A stretch of DNA of 64,000 nucleotides from an uncultured Acidobacteriia bacterium (GTDB taxonomy: Bacteria; Acidobacteriota; Terriglobia; Bryobacterales; Bryobacteraceae), in the NCBI GenBank assembly GCA_903881085.1, contig CAIRSA010000336.1, positions 1 through 64,000 of the forward strand, given 5' to 3'. Numbering within the stretch: the first letter of the stretch is position 1; each line of letters begins with the position of its first letter. The notes under the pieces were generated by a model. That model ran no database searches, was not told where the DNA came from, and saw only the letters and a list, made by a program, of their open reading frames with translations. The position numbers were made by a program, and so were the translations under genes. Shown piece by piece: positions 52,201-60,005 of the stretch.

Positions 52201-52398
52201 CTCGCCGGCGTGGTGGGCGCTACCGATGTGTCACCGACTGCGCAATCGGGCATGGTCTATGAGGAACTCGCCTCGAAGACAAACGCTCAACTCAAGGAAA
52301 TGGAGAGCCTGCTCAAAGAAGGCCTGGCCGGCTTTAACCAACTGGTGCGCGATCAAAATGTGCCGGCGGTTGTGCTCAAACCACTGAAGAAAGAATAG
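49246..52398 (+). CDS. secreted VPS10/BNR-repeat beta-propeller protein (sortilin-like)
   Basis: A 1050-residue exported protein. After a signal peptide (about 1-19), two large beta-propellers (about 22-720) contain many S-x-D-G-G-x-T-W/ASP-box units (KTTDGGAHWDP, KSTDAGKTWKHL, RSNDGGRTF, TRDGGKNWTNV), as in sortilin-like and xyloglucanase-like proteins. A glycine-rich linker (about 745-770) and a C-terminal domain with a helical stretch (about 900-1000) follow. Acidobacteriota carry many such proteins; annotation as glycosyl hydrolase is common but unproven. TAAAAT (49231-49236) lies 9 nt before the ATG without a Shine-Dalgarno. Confidence 0.9.
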   Translation: MLNTRVVCLVLSSLAIFAADAPDPYKELKFRPIGPFRGGRVVAVAGVPSQPSVFYFGGVGGGIFKTTDGGAHWDPIADGQIKTGSVGAIAVAESDPNVIYAGMGEGCIRGNASHGDGVYKSTDAGKTWKHLGLENTQQIGRVRVHPKNPDIVFVAALGHMSGPNEDRGVFRSKDGGKTWAKVLYKSNKAGAIDLTIDPSNPNVLYASIWEVNRKPWVFESGGADSGLYKSTDGGDTWKEITRNTGMPKGLIGRIGLAVSPVNSDRVWAMLEAEEGGLYRSDNGGTTWARINEQRSLRQRAWYYSHIYADPQKLDTVYALNVGFFRSNDGGRTFNAISTPHGDNHDLWIAPGDPERMIEGNDGGAVVTVNGGKSWSPISNQPTAQFYRVALDQDFPYNIYGAQQDNTTVRIASRGNSGSITEREWFDVGGGESGWITPDPRNSNIVYAGSYDGLLTRYDHTNGATRNVTVWPDNPMGSGVEAMKYRFQWNFPLLFSPHDPKLLYAGGNVLLASTNEGQSWAPISGDLTRNDKSKQGPSGGPITKDNSGVEYYATIFTVDESLLEKGVIWTGSDDGLVHVTRDGGKNWTNVTPKDLPEWTQINSIASSPHDAATAYLAATSYKLDDFRPMLFRTSDYGKTWQQIVTGIPDNDFTRVVREDPNKRGLLVAGTETHLYISYNNGGNWQLFQLNLPIVPIADLAFHKREDELVIATQGRSFYILDDMPMVRQLASVGERPQRQLFQPKDAYRIGGGGGGGERGGGPAGQNPPGGVVVNYWLKEKPKGDIAVEFLDAAGKLVKKFSSKEQPRVRAEAAGGDDEEENPRRRAGASRVPAEAGMNRFVWDMRYPDATTFPGLIMWAGSVRGPLIVPGKYQVRLTADGDMQSQSFTVKKDPRSTGTQQDMEKQLAMLLQLRDKLSAANEGVIRIRDAKKQLDVYASSENKAVAESAKELAKKLAVVESELYQTKNQSGQDPLNFPIKLNNKLAALAGVVGATDVSPTAQSGMVYEELASKTNAQLKEMESLLKEGLAGFNQLVRDQNVPAVVLKPLKKE

Positions 52399-52444
52399 CC
52401 CTCGCCGTGGGGCAGAATTGCCGCTAACAATGACGAAACCTCTC

Positions 52445-52498
52445 GGGGACGGAGGGATCTGTCCCAAGCGCAGCGCGTGGACAGCGCCCTCCGTCCCC
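52445..52498. repeat. long stem-loop between convergent genes, possible bidirectional terminator or REP
   Basis: GGGGACGGAGGG (52445-52456) pairs perfectly with CCCTCCGTCCCC (52487-52498). Inside it CTGTCC (52459-52464) pairs with GGACAG (52479-52484), leaving a 14-nt loop. It lies between the stops of the BNR gene (52398) and the DapA-like gene (52563). No T-run follows on either strand, so a REP-like role is as likely as termination. The rest of the 164-bp gap is empty. Confidence 0.65.
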
Positions 52499-52562
52499 TC
52501 ACCGGACGTCCGCCGCCCAACCATTTTCCGAAAAACGAGTGGTATTGGATTAACAATCTGCC

Positions 52563-53477
52563 CTACAAAACAGCCTCGACCTCTGCCCGTAAAGTTTCCA
52601 CCCGCCCACGCATCGCCGCCGCTTCGGCATCGCTGAAAGGCTCATACGGCCAAGCCAGCGCCGGACCAATCAAGCCCAGTGCATGAGCTGCGCACTTGAT
52701 GCCCTTCAAATAACTCGAAGCATACGTCCCGGCCGAATACACGCCGCTGCTGATGGCAATCACCACGCGGTGCAACCTGGACACCTCCGCGGCCTCGCCG
52801 CGCGAGGCCGCTTCGTACATCTTCACATACAGCCGCGGAAACAGGTTCGATCCGCCATTCACGCCACCGGTGGCGCCCAGCAACACCGCCTCGCCCATCA
52901 TCTCTTCAGGCCCGATAAAGATGCCGAAATCGGGCCGCCCGCGCATCGCGGCAATCACCTTGTGCAGGTATTGCATATCGCCCGAACTGTCCTTGAAACC
53001 CGCCACTCCGGGCAGCTTGGCAGCCTCAACAATCGTGTTCACGGAAAAACTCAGATGCATGCAGCCCGGCATATTGTATATATACAGTGGCAGCGGCAAG
53101 CGCGATACCAACTCCTCCGTATAACGCAGCAACTCCGGCTGCGATACGGCGAAGTATCCCGGCCCGGCATGCACCACCGCGTGCGCCCCGGCCTTCGCCG
53201 CGAAGCACGCCAAGTCTATCGATTCGTCCAGCGATGTATCCGTAATCCCCGCCATCACGGCAACGCGTCCAGCCGCCTGTACGGCAACCCGCCGGATCAC
53301 TTCGCGGCGCACGGCCGCGCCCAACGAGGGCCCTTCGCCGGTGGTCCCCAGAACAAAAATCCCGCGCACCCCACCCGCGATCACATGCTCCACCAGCCGC
53401 TCCAATGACGCCTCGTCCAACTTGCCCGGCGCGGCAAGCGGAGTAATCAACGGCGTAACGATTCCACGCAAATCCAT
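52563..53477 (-). CDS. dihydrodipicolinate synthase / N-acetylneuraminate lyase family protein
   Basis: A 304-residue cytoplasmic class I aldolase. The N-terminal block GIVTPLITPL, FVLGTTGEGPSLG, the tyrosine in LYIYNMPG and the Schiff-base lysine in GVAGFKDSSGDMQYL place it in the DHDPS/NAL superfamily. The family splits pyruvate aldolases acting on sugars and the lysine enzyme; the sequence alone does not settle which. The ATG at 53477 matches the family start; the frame is open to 53717 but that part is not homologous. It is a lone gene whose start faces the S41-like gene. Confidence 0.92.
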   Translation of the reverse strand: MDLRGIVTPLITPLAAPGKLDEASLERLVEHVIAGGVRGIFVLGTTGEGPSLGAAVRREVIRRVAVQAAGRVAVMAGITDTSLDESIDLACFAAKAGAHAVVHAGPGYFAVSQPELLRYTEELVSRLPLPLYIYNMPGCMHLSFSVNTIVEAAKLPGVAGFKDSSGDMQYLHKVIAAMRGRPDFGIFIGPEEMMGEAVLLGATGGVNGGSNLFPRLYVKMYEAASRGEAAEVSRLHRVVIAISSGVYSAGTYASSYLKGIKCAAHALGLIGPALAWPYEPFSDAEAAAMRGRVETLRAEVEAVL

Positions 53478-53579
53478 CTCTGCCAGTTTACGCGAAAAGG
53501 CAATGCCCGTAGTGCGCAAGTACAAAACCTGGGACAATGTGATTGAGCAATAGCCCAGGAACGAGTACACTAGCAGTTT

Positions 53580-55079
53580 GTGTTGAAGATCAGTCCCATC
53601 TTGTTGAAGTGCTGCGCAGCGCTGGCGTTTACGCTTGCCGCGCATGCCCAGGACCCGTGGGGGCCCTTGGCTGAGCGCGATGTGCGCCGCATCGAACAGG
53701 TAATTCGGGAAGATCATCCAGGGCCTTTCGACGCCACGAATCAGCCCTTCCGCACACTTCTTTCCAAGAGCTTCGAACAGGCCCTGGAACGTGCGCGCAA
53801 GGTGAACAGCTTCGCCGCCTACAACGCTCTGCTGCGCTGGTTCGCAGGCCGGTTCGAAGACGATCAGCTACAGGTCACCTCAAACGTCCAGCCGGTAAAT
53901 ATCGAATGGCCTGGTTTTCTTGTCTCCAATCGAGCCGGAAAATACTACGTGCAAAACCCATCGCGGCCGCGCCCATCCGATGGCCTGCCCTCGGATGGTT
54001 CCACGCTGATCTCCTGCGATGGAGCAACGCCCGATGACTGGGTCCGCACGAAAGTGATTCCGTACCAGCAGGGAGTGCCCTCAATGGAGGCCGATCGCCT
54101 GCGCTTCGCGCCGTGGATTTTCCTCGACGAAGGCAATCCCAACTATGCGCGGCCTAAGAGCTGCACCTTTGATTCACGCGGCCGCACTCGGGAAGTGCGC
54201 TTGACGTGGCGCGCAATTCCGTATCAGCAGGCAGTGGAATCAGCCCGCCGCGCAGGGTTTGGCGCGGCACCATCGGGTTATGGAACCAGGACATTCGGAG
54301 GTACGGGATTGTGGATTTCCCTGCCCTCCTTTGCGCCGCAAACCGACCAGGAACTCTCCGCACTGAAACAACTGGTCAACGGTGGCACGGCGTATCGCGA
54401 CAAGGAAATGATTGTCATGGATCTGCGCCGCAATACCTCGGGCAACGCCTTCTGGGGCATGCTGCTGCTGCGTTCCATGTATGGCGACGACTTCGCCGAA
54501 CGCTACGCACGCGAATACAAACACATCGAGCGTGAGTTCCGCGTCTCGCCGGGCAACATCGATTTTTATAAGAACGACCGCCTGCGCCGCAATCTGCGGG
54601 AGTTCGGCGAAAAGTCCGACCCGTATACGGATCTTGCGCGCATTGCCGACGCCATGGAGCGTGCGGCCAAGGATGGCCTCTCCACGCTGCGAGAACCCTC
54701 CATTGAAAGCCGCGATCGCGAGATTCCCGACGCCTCGGCCAAGATCCCGAATCCAGTACGCGGCAAAGTTTATGTTTTGACCGATGGACGCTGCAGCGAT
54801 GCCTGCCTGCGCTTCATGGATGAAATTCTGAAGTTCCCCAATGTGATCCACGTAGGCCTGCCAACGCGCGGCGACACCGTTTATGGCTATGCGAAAACGG
54901 TGAAGTTACCCAGCGGCCTGAGCACGTTCAGTTGCCCCACCATGATCCGGCGCGCCCGTTCGCGCCAGCCCAATGTACCCTTCGTACCGGCCTTCCGCTT
55001 CGATGGCGACATCGGCGACACTCCGGCCGTTGAGGCGTGGATCCTCGACCTGCAGCGTAAACCACAACCGAAAAGCTGA
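53580..55079 (+). CDS. secreted S41-peptidase-like protein
   Basis: A 499-residue exported protein: signal peptide (about 1-23, LAAHAQ), an N-terminal helical part, and a C-terminal domain (about 250-480) resembling tail-specific S41 peptidases, with MIVMDLRRNTSGNAFWGMLL, then GKVYVLTDGRCSDACLRFMD and IHVGLPTRGDTVYG. In S41 enzymes the serine lies in an S-A-A-E type setting; here it is R-C-S-D-A-C, flanked by two cysteines, so activity is unclear. The start is GTG with TACACT (53566-53571) 8 nt upstream and no Shine-Dalgarno. It runs into the glycosidase-like gene after 9 nt. Confidence 0.8.
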   Translation: MLKISPILLKCCAALAFTLAAHAQDPWGPLAERDVRRIEQVIREDHPGPFDATNQPFRTLLSKSFEQALERARKVNSFAAYNALLRWFAGRFEDDQLQVTSNVQPVNIEWPGFLVSNRAGKYYVQNPSRPRPSDGLPSDGSTLISCDGATPDDWVRTKVIPYQQGVPSMEADRLRFAPWIFLDEGNPNYARPKSCTFDSRGRTREVRLTWRAIPYQQAVESARRAGFGAAPSGYGTRTFGGTGLWISLPSFAPQTDQELSALKQLVNGGTAYRDKEMIVMDLRRNTSGNAFWGMLLLRSMYGDDFAERYAREYKHIEREFRVSPGNIDFYKNDRLRRNLREFGEKSDPYTDLARIADAMERAAKDGLSTLREPSIESRDREIPDASAKIPNPVRGKVYVLTDGRCSDACLRFMDEILKFPNVIHVGLPTRGDTVYGYAKTVKLPSGLSTFSCPTMIRRARSRQPNVPFVPAFRFDGDIGDTPAVEAWILDLQRKPQPKS

Positions 55080-55088
55080 TCGCGCCCT

Positions 55089-57020
55089 ATGTATCGCGCC
55101 CTGCTATTGCTTTCGATGAGCGCGTCGGCCGCCGACTGGTCATTCGAATTCGATGCGCGCACGCTGGCCGCAACGGCACACCACCGCGATGGGCGAAGCG
55201 TTATCATCTCCTCGCCACAGTCGATTGCCGAACCCGGCTTCAACATCATTGAAGAGCGCGTCGACAACGGCCTGCGCTTGCGCTTCCGCCCCGCTGCAGC
55301 GGCAGAAGTCACGTGGCCATCGCTCGCACCTGCCACCGCCGAGGCGGCCATCCTGCCTATTGGCGAGGGCTTCTATGTGCCATTCGCCAAACCGCGCTGG
55401 CGTCAGTTCCTGATTGACCGCAGCCCGCTTCACACCATGGAGGAGTTGTCCATGCCCGCCTGGGGCCTGCGCCATCGCGGCTTCACGGTTGTCTATCTGT
55501 TGGAAGAGCCCTTTCATAACGAGCTCCGCTGGAGCGCGTATGGCAGTGAATTGCATATGCAACTGGTGCATCGATTCGCGCGCAATCAGCCGCAAAAAGA
55601 GTTTTCCATCCTGGTTCAAATGGCTGGCGATTCGCCGGTGGAAACAGCACGCATTTTTCGCACATGGTTCCAGAAGCAGAAGCGCTTCGTCACGCTCAGC
55701 GAAAAGATAGAAACTACTCCCAATGCGGAAAAGCTGATCGGCGCGGCGCATGTCTATTTGTGGGCCGAAGCTCGCCTCACGGAAAGCGACGTGATCAACT
55801 GGCGCGGGCTATTCCAGGCCATGCGCGGCAGCCCCCCGCCCAGCTATGTCCCGGCTCCGGTTAAACGCGAACTGCTGGCCGCCATCATGCCGCACCAGGA
55901 ACGCACCCTGCAGGCCTTCCTCAGGCCAGCGGCAGAGAGAGGGTCGGCCATCTCTCCGCGTATGATGCAACTACTTCACAGCGCGGGCCTGGACCGGCTG
56001 TGGCTTGGTGCGCCCGGCAAGGAAGTCGAAGTCGCCATGCAGAGTCCAGAGACGCTGCGCCAGGCGAGCGAATACGGCTATCTGTTTGCGCCCTACGACT
56101 CTTACCACAGCATCCATAGCCCCGATGAGAAGGAGACCTGGCCCACCGCGCAATTCGATCGCGCGTTATACCAGAAGGGCGGCATCGTCAATCAGAATGG
56201 CACCATGAGCCGCGGCTTTCAAGGCAAGGGCTATCATCTCAGCTCCGCGGCCGTAGCGCCGTACGTGGCCAAACGCGTGGAGCCGGTTCTCGGCCGCGCC
56301 GCGTTCAACTCATGGTTCGTCGATTGCGATGCCACCGGCGAGTTGTTCGACAATTACTCCTCGGCGTTTCCACAAACGCAGGAGCAGGACATGCAACAGC
56401 GCCTGACGCGTCTGGCCTGGCTGGCGCGAGATAAGCAGCTGGTTGTGGGCTCTGAAGGTGGAGCGTGGTTTGCAACCCCGGTCATCCACTTCGCCCACGG
56501 CATGCTTACGCCGTTGTTCGGATGGAAAGACCCGTTATTGCGCGACCCGAAATCGAAGTATTTTCTCGGCCGCTACTGGCCACCGGAATCGCCTGGAATG
56601 TTCTTCGCCGAAACGGAGCTGCCGGAAAAATACAGGGCCATTTATTTCGATCCCGCATACCGGCTCCCGCTGTTTCAGATCGCGTTTCATGACTCGGTGA
56701 TCGCAACCAATCACTGGACACTGCCAACCAACAAGTTCACAAACGTGCGGCGCACGCGTGAACTGTTGGAGTTGCTATATGGCGTGCCTCCGCTGTATCA
56801 CCTGAACCGCGCCGCGTTGTCGCAGCGACTGCCGGACATCAAGCGCCATTACGATGAATTCACGCAGCTGCATCGCCAGATCGCGCTGCTGCCCATGACG
56901 GATTTCAAGTGGTTAAATGAGGCACGGACGTTGCAGACAACCGTGTTCGGGGACAGGATTTCAGTAACAGTTGATTTTGCGAAGGGAACCGTTCTACAGC
57001 ACACCGAACTACAACCGTGA
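55089..57020 (+). CDS. secreted large glycosidase-like protein
   Basis: A 643-residue exported protein with a short signal peptide (about 1-15, MSASAADW). An N-terminal beta-rich part (about 15-180) is followed by a probable TIM-barrel region with acidic strand ends: LFAPYDSYHSIHSP, WFVDCDATGELFDNY and VGSEGGAWFATPVIHFAHG, and a C-terminal beta-rich domain (about 560-640). This resembles glycosidase-type proteins of the GH101/DUF5696 kind. I cannot assign a numbered family. It is co-transcribed with the S41-like gene upstream. Confidence 0.75.
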   Translation: MYRALLLLSMSASAADWSFEFDARTLAATAHHRDGRSVIISSPQSIAEPGFNIIEERVDNGLRLRFRPAAAAEVTWPSLAPATAEAAILPIGEGFYVPFAKPRWRQFLIDRSPLHTMEELSMPAWGLRHRGFTVVYLLEEPFHNELRWSAYGSELHMQLVHRFARNQPQKEFSILVQMAGDSPVETARIFRTWFQKQKRFVTLSEKIETTPNAEKLIGAAHVYLWAEARLTESDVINWRGLFQAMRGSPPPSYVPAPVKRELLAAIMPHQERTLQAFLRPAAERGSAISPRMMQLLHSAGLDRLWLGAPGKEVEVAMQSPETLRQASEYGYLFAPYDSYHSIHSPDEKETWPTAQFDRALYQKGGIVNQNGTMSRGFQGKGYHLSSAAVAPYVAKRVEPVLGRAAFNSWFVDCDATGELFDNYSSAFPQTQEQDMQQRLTRLAWLARDKQLVVGSEGGAWFATPVIHFAHGMLTPLFGWKDPLLRDPKSKYFLGRYWPPESPGMFFAETELPEKYRAIYFDPAYRLPLFQIAFHDSVIATNHWTLPTNKFTNVRRTRELLELLYGVPPLYHLNRAALSQRLPDIKRHYDEFTQLHRQIALLPMTDFKWLNEARTLQTTVFGDRISVTVDFAKGTVLQHTELQP

Positions 57021-57247
57021 AGAATTGCTAAAGAATTAGTCTTTTGCACAGGTGAATCGCCTGCGCCACCCACGGAAACGCAGTATTTTCAAGGGTGGGG
57101 CGGGCGATTCGCCTGCCCTGACTAACTCAAAAGTCACCTCGCCCTCACTGACGCCGCTTCCAAATGATTGGAAAATGGCCGGACAAGCGACCTGTCCGCC
57201 GTAGCTTTAGCGAAGGACGATCCGCCTGTTCAAATTCTAACTTCGCC
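57021..57247. repeat. intergenic region with two stem-loop repeats
   Basis: A 227-bp gap between convergent genes. Arms at 57049-57071 and 57093-57115 are inverted copies matching at 20 of 23 positions, with a 21-nt loop. Further on CGGACA (57180-57185) pairs with TGTCCG (57193-57198). Both are GC-rich REP-like hairpins of the kind also seen at 8.7, 52.4, 59.5 and 61.3 kb. No gene or promoter is evident. Confidence 0.6.
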
Positions 57248-57535
57248 CTACAGCTGATCCAACAACCCCGCCAGCTTCTTATGCTTGTTCTGGATCGCAC
57301 GATTATGCTCTTCGTTTTCCCGCTCCACCGTGCGTAGCTTATCCGCCAGATGCAGACAGGTCAACACCGCCGCCCGCGTGGAATCGACGTTCCCCGCACG
57401 CGACGCAATACTGCGCATCAGGTCGTCCACGGAATGAGCCAAGTGCTCAATCTCCGACGGGTCGCCTGTGGTATTCAGAGTATAGGATTGGTTGAAGATG
57501 TTAACGCGGACGGATCGTTTTTCGTGAGCATCCAT
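57248..57535 (-). CDS. zapA: cell division protein ZapA
   Basis: A 95-residue ZapA-family protein that bundles FtsZ filaments at the division site. The N-terminal globular part (VRVNIFNQSYTLNTTGDPSE, then IEHLAHSVDDLMRSIA) matches the family, and the C-terminal half is a coiled coil for dimerisation (LHLADKLRTVERENEEHN). Length is normal. It is the last of a cluster of L35, L20, a ZapB-like coiled coil and ZapA, with 19 nt to the preceding stop; the usual pheS-pheT genes are absent between rplT and zapA. Confidence 0.93.
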   Translation of the reverse strand: MDAHEKRSVRVNIFNQSYTLNTTGDPSEIEHLAHSVDDLMRSIASRAGNVDSTRAAVLTCLHLADKLRTVERENEEHNRAIQNKHKKLAGLLDQL

Positions 57536-57554
57536 TTGAGTCCGTCCGCGTGTC

Positions 57555-57842
57555 CTACTTGGATCCGAGCAGATCCATTTGGCCTAAAAGCTTCTCGATG
57601 CGCGCGCGAACCTGAGTCCGTTCATTCCGTAAGGACTCCAGTTCAGCCATGACCTTATCAGCCCGCGAGGACGCGTCTTTGGTGTCTTTCGACACGCGAT
57701 CCTTCTCATCAATGGCTGCTTCTAATTGATTGCGCAGCGATTCATTCTCGCTGCGCAACGAGGAGATTAGCTCGACAGCTTTCATAATTCGAGCTTCGAG
57801 ACTTGCTAACGAATCGCTGTCGTCTTCGAATGCAAACTCCAT
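57555..57842 (-). CDS. ZapB-like coiled-coil protein
   Basis: A 95-residue acidic protein consisting mainly of heptad coiled coil (about 12-90; LEARIMKAVELISSLRSENE, then LESLRNERTQVRARIEKLL). It resembles ZapB in size and layout, and its place next to zapA supports a cell-division role, forming with ZapA a link between FtsZ and the chromosome terminus. No sequence proof beyond length, coiled coil and neighbour. It follows rplT by 18 nt. Confidence 0.65.
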   Translation of the reverse strand: MEFAFEDDSDSLASLEARIMKAVELISSLRSENESLRNQLEAAIDEKDRVSKDTKDASSRADKVMAELESLRNERTQVRARIEKLLGQMDLLGSK

Positions 57843-57860
57843 GTGAGCCCCTTTATGTGA

Positions 57861-58217
57861 TTATGCCAGGCTGGCTTTTGCTTTTTCCACCAACAGCAGA
57901 AACGACGGCATGTCGTTGGCGGCTATCTCGGCCAGCATCTTGCGGTTCAGTTCGATGCCTGCCTTCTTCAAACCGTGAATGAACTTGTTGTAGTTCAAAC
58001 CCGCTTCTTTGGCGGCGGCGCCAATGCGGACGATCCAGAGGGAGCGGTATTCGCGCTTTTTCAGACGGCGTCCGACATAACCATAACGCAGTGCCTTCTC
58101 TACCGCTTCCTGAGCGGCGCGATGCAACTTGCTTTTGGTAAGAAAGAATCCAGACGCAAGGTTGAGCGTCTTTTTACGATTGGCGATTCTCTTGGAACCG
58201 CGTTTAACTCTGGGCAC
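57861..58217 (-). CDS. rplT: 50S ribosomal protein L20
   Basis: A 118-residue basic ribosomal protein beginning PRVKRGSKRIANRKK and ending with the globular FIHGLKKAGIELNRKMLAE region. The start is GTG with a strong AAGGAG (58225-58230); an ATG between the two is out of frame. It lies 108 nt downstream of rpmI. In E. coli L20 represses translation of its own operon; whether the 108-nt gap (with a GCACGTGC palindrome) acts in that way here is open. Confidence 0.96.
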   Translation of the reverse strand: MPRVKRGSKRIANRKKTLNLASGFFLTKSKLHRAAQEAVEKALRYGYVGRRLKKREYRSLWIVRIGAAAKEAGLNYNKFIHGLKKAGIELNRKMLAEIAANDMPSFLLLVEKAKASLA

Positions 58218-58324
58218 GTTTCATCTCCTTTATTTCTTTATATGGCCCACTCGATTATCGGGGGCCGTCAACGGCGGAACGGGCACGTGCCTCGCGCCTG
58301 TCCGCTCGGTGAAATGCAGCCTGT

Positions 58325-58519
58325 TTAGTAGGGCAGCATCTCGCGCATGGCGTTACGGTTCGCGTCATCCACGATTACCGAACCACGCAATTTACGCTTG
58401 CGGGACCGCGTCTTCGAAGTCAAGATGTGGCGGGCAAAAGCATGATGGCGAACCACCTTGCCGGTCCCCGTCTTCTTGAACCGTTTGGACGCGCCTTTGT
58501 GAGTTTTCAGCTTGGGCAT
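58325..58519 (-). CDS. rpmI: 50S ribosomal protein L35
   Basis: A 64-residue basic protein starting PKLKTHKGASKRFKKTG and continuing with HHAFARHILTSKTRSRKRKL, the L35 signature. The ATG at 58519 is chosen; the frame is open to 58642 but that extension is not L35. AGGA lies 9 nt upstream. The usual upstream gene infC is not adjacent; instead a small unknown gene lies there. Confidence 0.96.
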   Translation of the reverse strand: MPKLKTHKGASKRFKKTGTGKVVRHHAFARHILTSKTRSRKRKLRGSVIVDDANRNAMREMLPY

Positions 58520-58613
58520 TAAATTGTCCTGGAAAAAAAATACAATATACCGCCGGGGCACAATACACTCCGGGGTACTCGAATCATTGTAGCACGTTCG
58601 CTGCCGTTTGCGG

Positions 58614-58898
58614 CTATTCGCCTTCGTACGGAAACTTCTCAATCGCCTTGATGCATTCCATCAACGCCACCATCAGCGTGTTGCCCCAGCCTACCGGGGT
58701 GTAGGGCGAACTTTTTTGATTGGTTTTCTTGTCCGCAACGGCAAAGTACCGCGCCGCCGGATCCTGTGGCGTGACGTACTCGTAAACCGTGATCCTAAAT
58801 TCAATTCCAGCGCCCTGCTGCTTCATCACGGAAAAGTGATGCAACTGCGCCAGATGCTGTTTGGGGTTCGATTCCGCGTATTGCCAGTCGCTAGCCAT
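58614..58898 (-). CDS. small conserved hypothetical protein between the STAS gene and rpmI
   Basis: A 94-residue soluble protein. No family was recognised. Features are DWQYAESNPKQHLAQLHHF near the start, a beta-rich middle and GWGNTLMVALMECIKAIEKF near the end. Its ATG shares one base with the stop of the STAS gene (TAATG), so the two are coupled, and its stop lies 94 nt before rpmI. It might belong to the STAS partner-switching unit or be an unrelated cytoplasmic protein. Confidence 0.65.
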   Translation of the reverse strand: MASDWQYAESNPKQHLAQLHHFSVMKQQGAGIEFRITVYEYVTPQDPAARYFAVADKKTNQKSSPYTPVGWGNTLMVALMECIKAIEKFPYEGE

Positions 58899-59245
58899 TA
58901 GTTGGCCCCCATCGCTTTCGAAGCGTCTCCAACGCTCGCATCAACAGTAAAAATACTGTCCAGAAATGCCAGCTTCAGCAATTGCAAAACGCGTGCTTCC
59001 ACGGCAGCTAAACGCATTTCGCCGCTCGAGTTTTTCACTTTGCTGTTGCAACCGACCAACACCCCCAGTCCGGCGCTATCGACATAAGGCACCTTCGACA
59101 TATCCAGGATGAATTTCGTCTTCCCGGCCTTTACCAACTCCTCCACTTGCCACTCCAAGCGTTGGCTTTCGCGGCCCAAAACAAGCCGCCCGTCCAATAC
59201 AAGCAACTGGATATCCGGAGCAATCACTTTCTGTTCAACTGTCAT
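58898..59245 (-). CDS. STAS-domain anti-sigma factor antagonist
   Basis: A 115-residue single-domain STAS protein. The hallmark segment LDMSKVPYVDSAGLGVLVG contains the phosphorylatable serine (D-S-A-G-L-G), followed by the typical RLAAVEARVLQLLKL. It would bind an anti-sigma kinase (RsbW/SpoIIAB type) and release a sigma factor when unphosphorylated. No kinase or sigma gene is close by. AGAGGA lies 9 nt before the ATG. Confidence 0.9.
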   Translation of the reverse strand: MTVEQKVIAPDIQLLVLDGRLVLGRESQRLEWQVEELVKAGKTKFILDMSKVPYVDSAGLGVLVGCNSKVKNSSGEMRLAAVEARVLQLLKLAFLDSIFTVDASVGDASKAMGAN

Positions 59246-59479
59246 CTATGTAGTCCTCTCGCGCCGCAAAAGTACAAACTCTGGGTGAAATGATGAGTAT
59301 ATCGCACTTGCGTACTTCCACATAAATCGCGCCCCGGAAATCCGGGTGTAGTGGTACGCCCTTCCGCCTCGCAACAGCAAGAACGTATGAAAAATTAGTA
59401 TTCGCCCATAATCGCCAAGATAACCCGTCTGAATCCCCGAGCCGCTACATCCTCAGTGTCATTCTTCAGCCGATGTGGG

Positions 59480-59513
59480 GCAGATTGGCAATCTGCGGCC
59501 GATTGGTAATCGG
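59480..59513. repeat. tandem stem-loops within the 440-bp gap
   Basis: GCAGATT (59480-59486) and AATCTGC (59490-59496) form a 7-bp stem with loop GGC. CCGATT (59499-59504) and AATCGG (59508-59513) form a 6-bp stem with loop GGT. Such back-to-back hairpins are typical dispersed intergenic repeats. The remaining gap (59246-59684) contains no gene I can support; it holds the STAS promoter region and AT-poor low-information sequence. Confidence 0.6.
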
Positions 59514-59684
59514 CGTTCCGGAGCTATCTTCGCGCGTACTGGCGATTGGCCTGCCCTATTTGCAAGTGAACCGGTCTTTTACAGCTTCTCGCGATCACGG
59601 CTTAGTATCTCGGGTCCACTTCTAAATCGCCGCGCCCTGAGATCGATTCTGAACCTTTTCCCGTGTTTCACCGTCTAACTAATC

Positions 59685-60005
59685 ATGAGCGCAAGAAACA
59701 TGACGCGGCAGGACCGCGTGCAAGAACTACGCGCCGCCTATCAGCTAGCCTTCGACGAGTGGGCCTATGCCACTACGCGGCTGCAACTGCTGCTTCGTTC
59801 GAACGAAACCGGCGGCGCAATCGCCGATGCCCGTTCGCGCGTATCGGCCACTTATGCCAATTACCGCCAATCGCGGGATTTGCTGGCTGCGCAGATGGTG
59901 CATGCCACCTCCACGAAACCGGTCCGGCTCTGCATCGTCCCCTCTAAAACCCCACCTGTTAGAAGCCAGCGTGTCAAAACAATGTCGCCTGCCGTTCATC
60001 GATAG
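59685..60005 (+). CDS. small hypothetical protein
   Basis: A 106-residue predicted soluble protein. The core, DRVQELRAAYQLAFDEWAYA, and following residues look helical; the C-terminal 25 residues are basic and low-complexity. No family is recognised. An alternative ATG at 59700 exists, and no Shine-Dalgarno is evident for either. The 3' end overlaps a convergent small ORF (59974-60213) by 32 bp. Coding potential is moderate. Confidence 0.55.
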   Translation: MSARNMTRQDRVQELRAAYQLAFDEWAYATTRLQLLLRSNETGGAIADARSRVSATYANYRQSRDLLAAQMVHATSTKPVRLCIVPSKTPPVRSQRVKTMSPAVHR

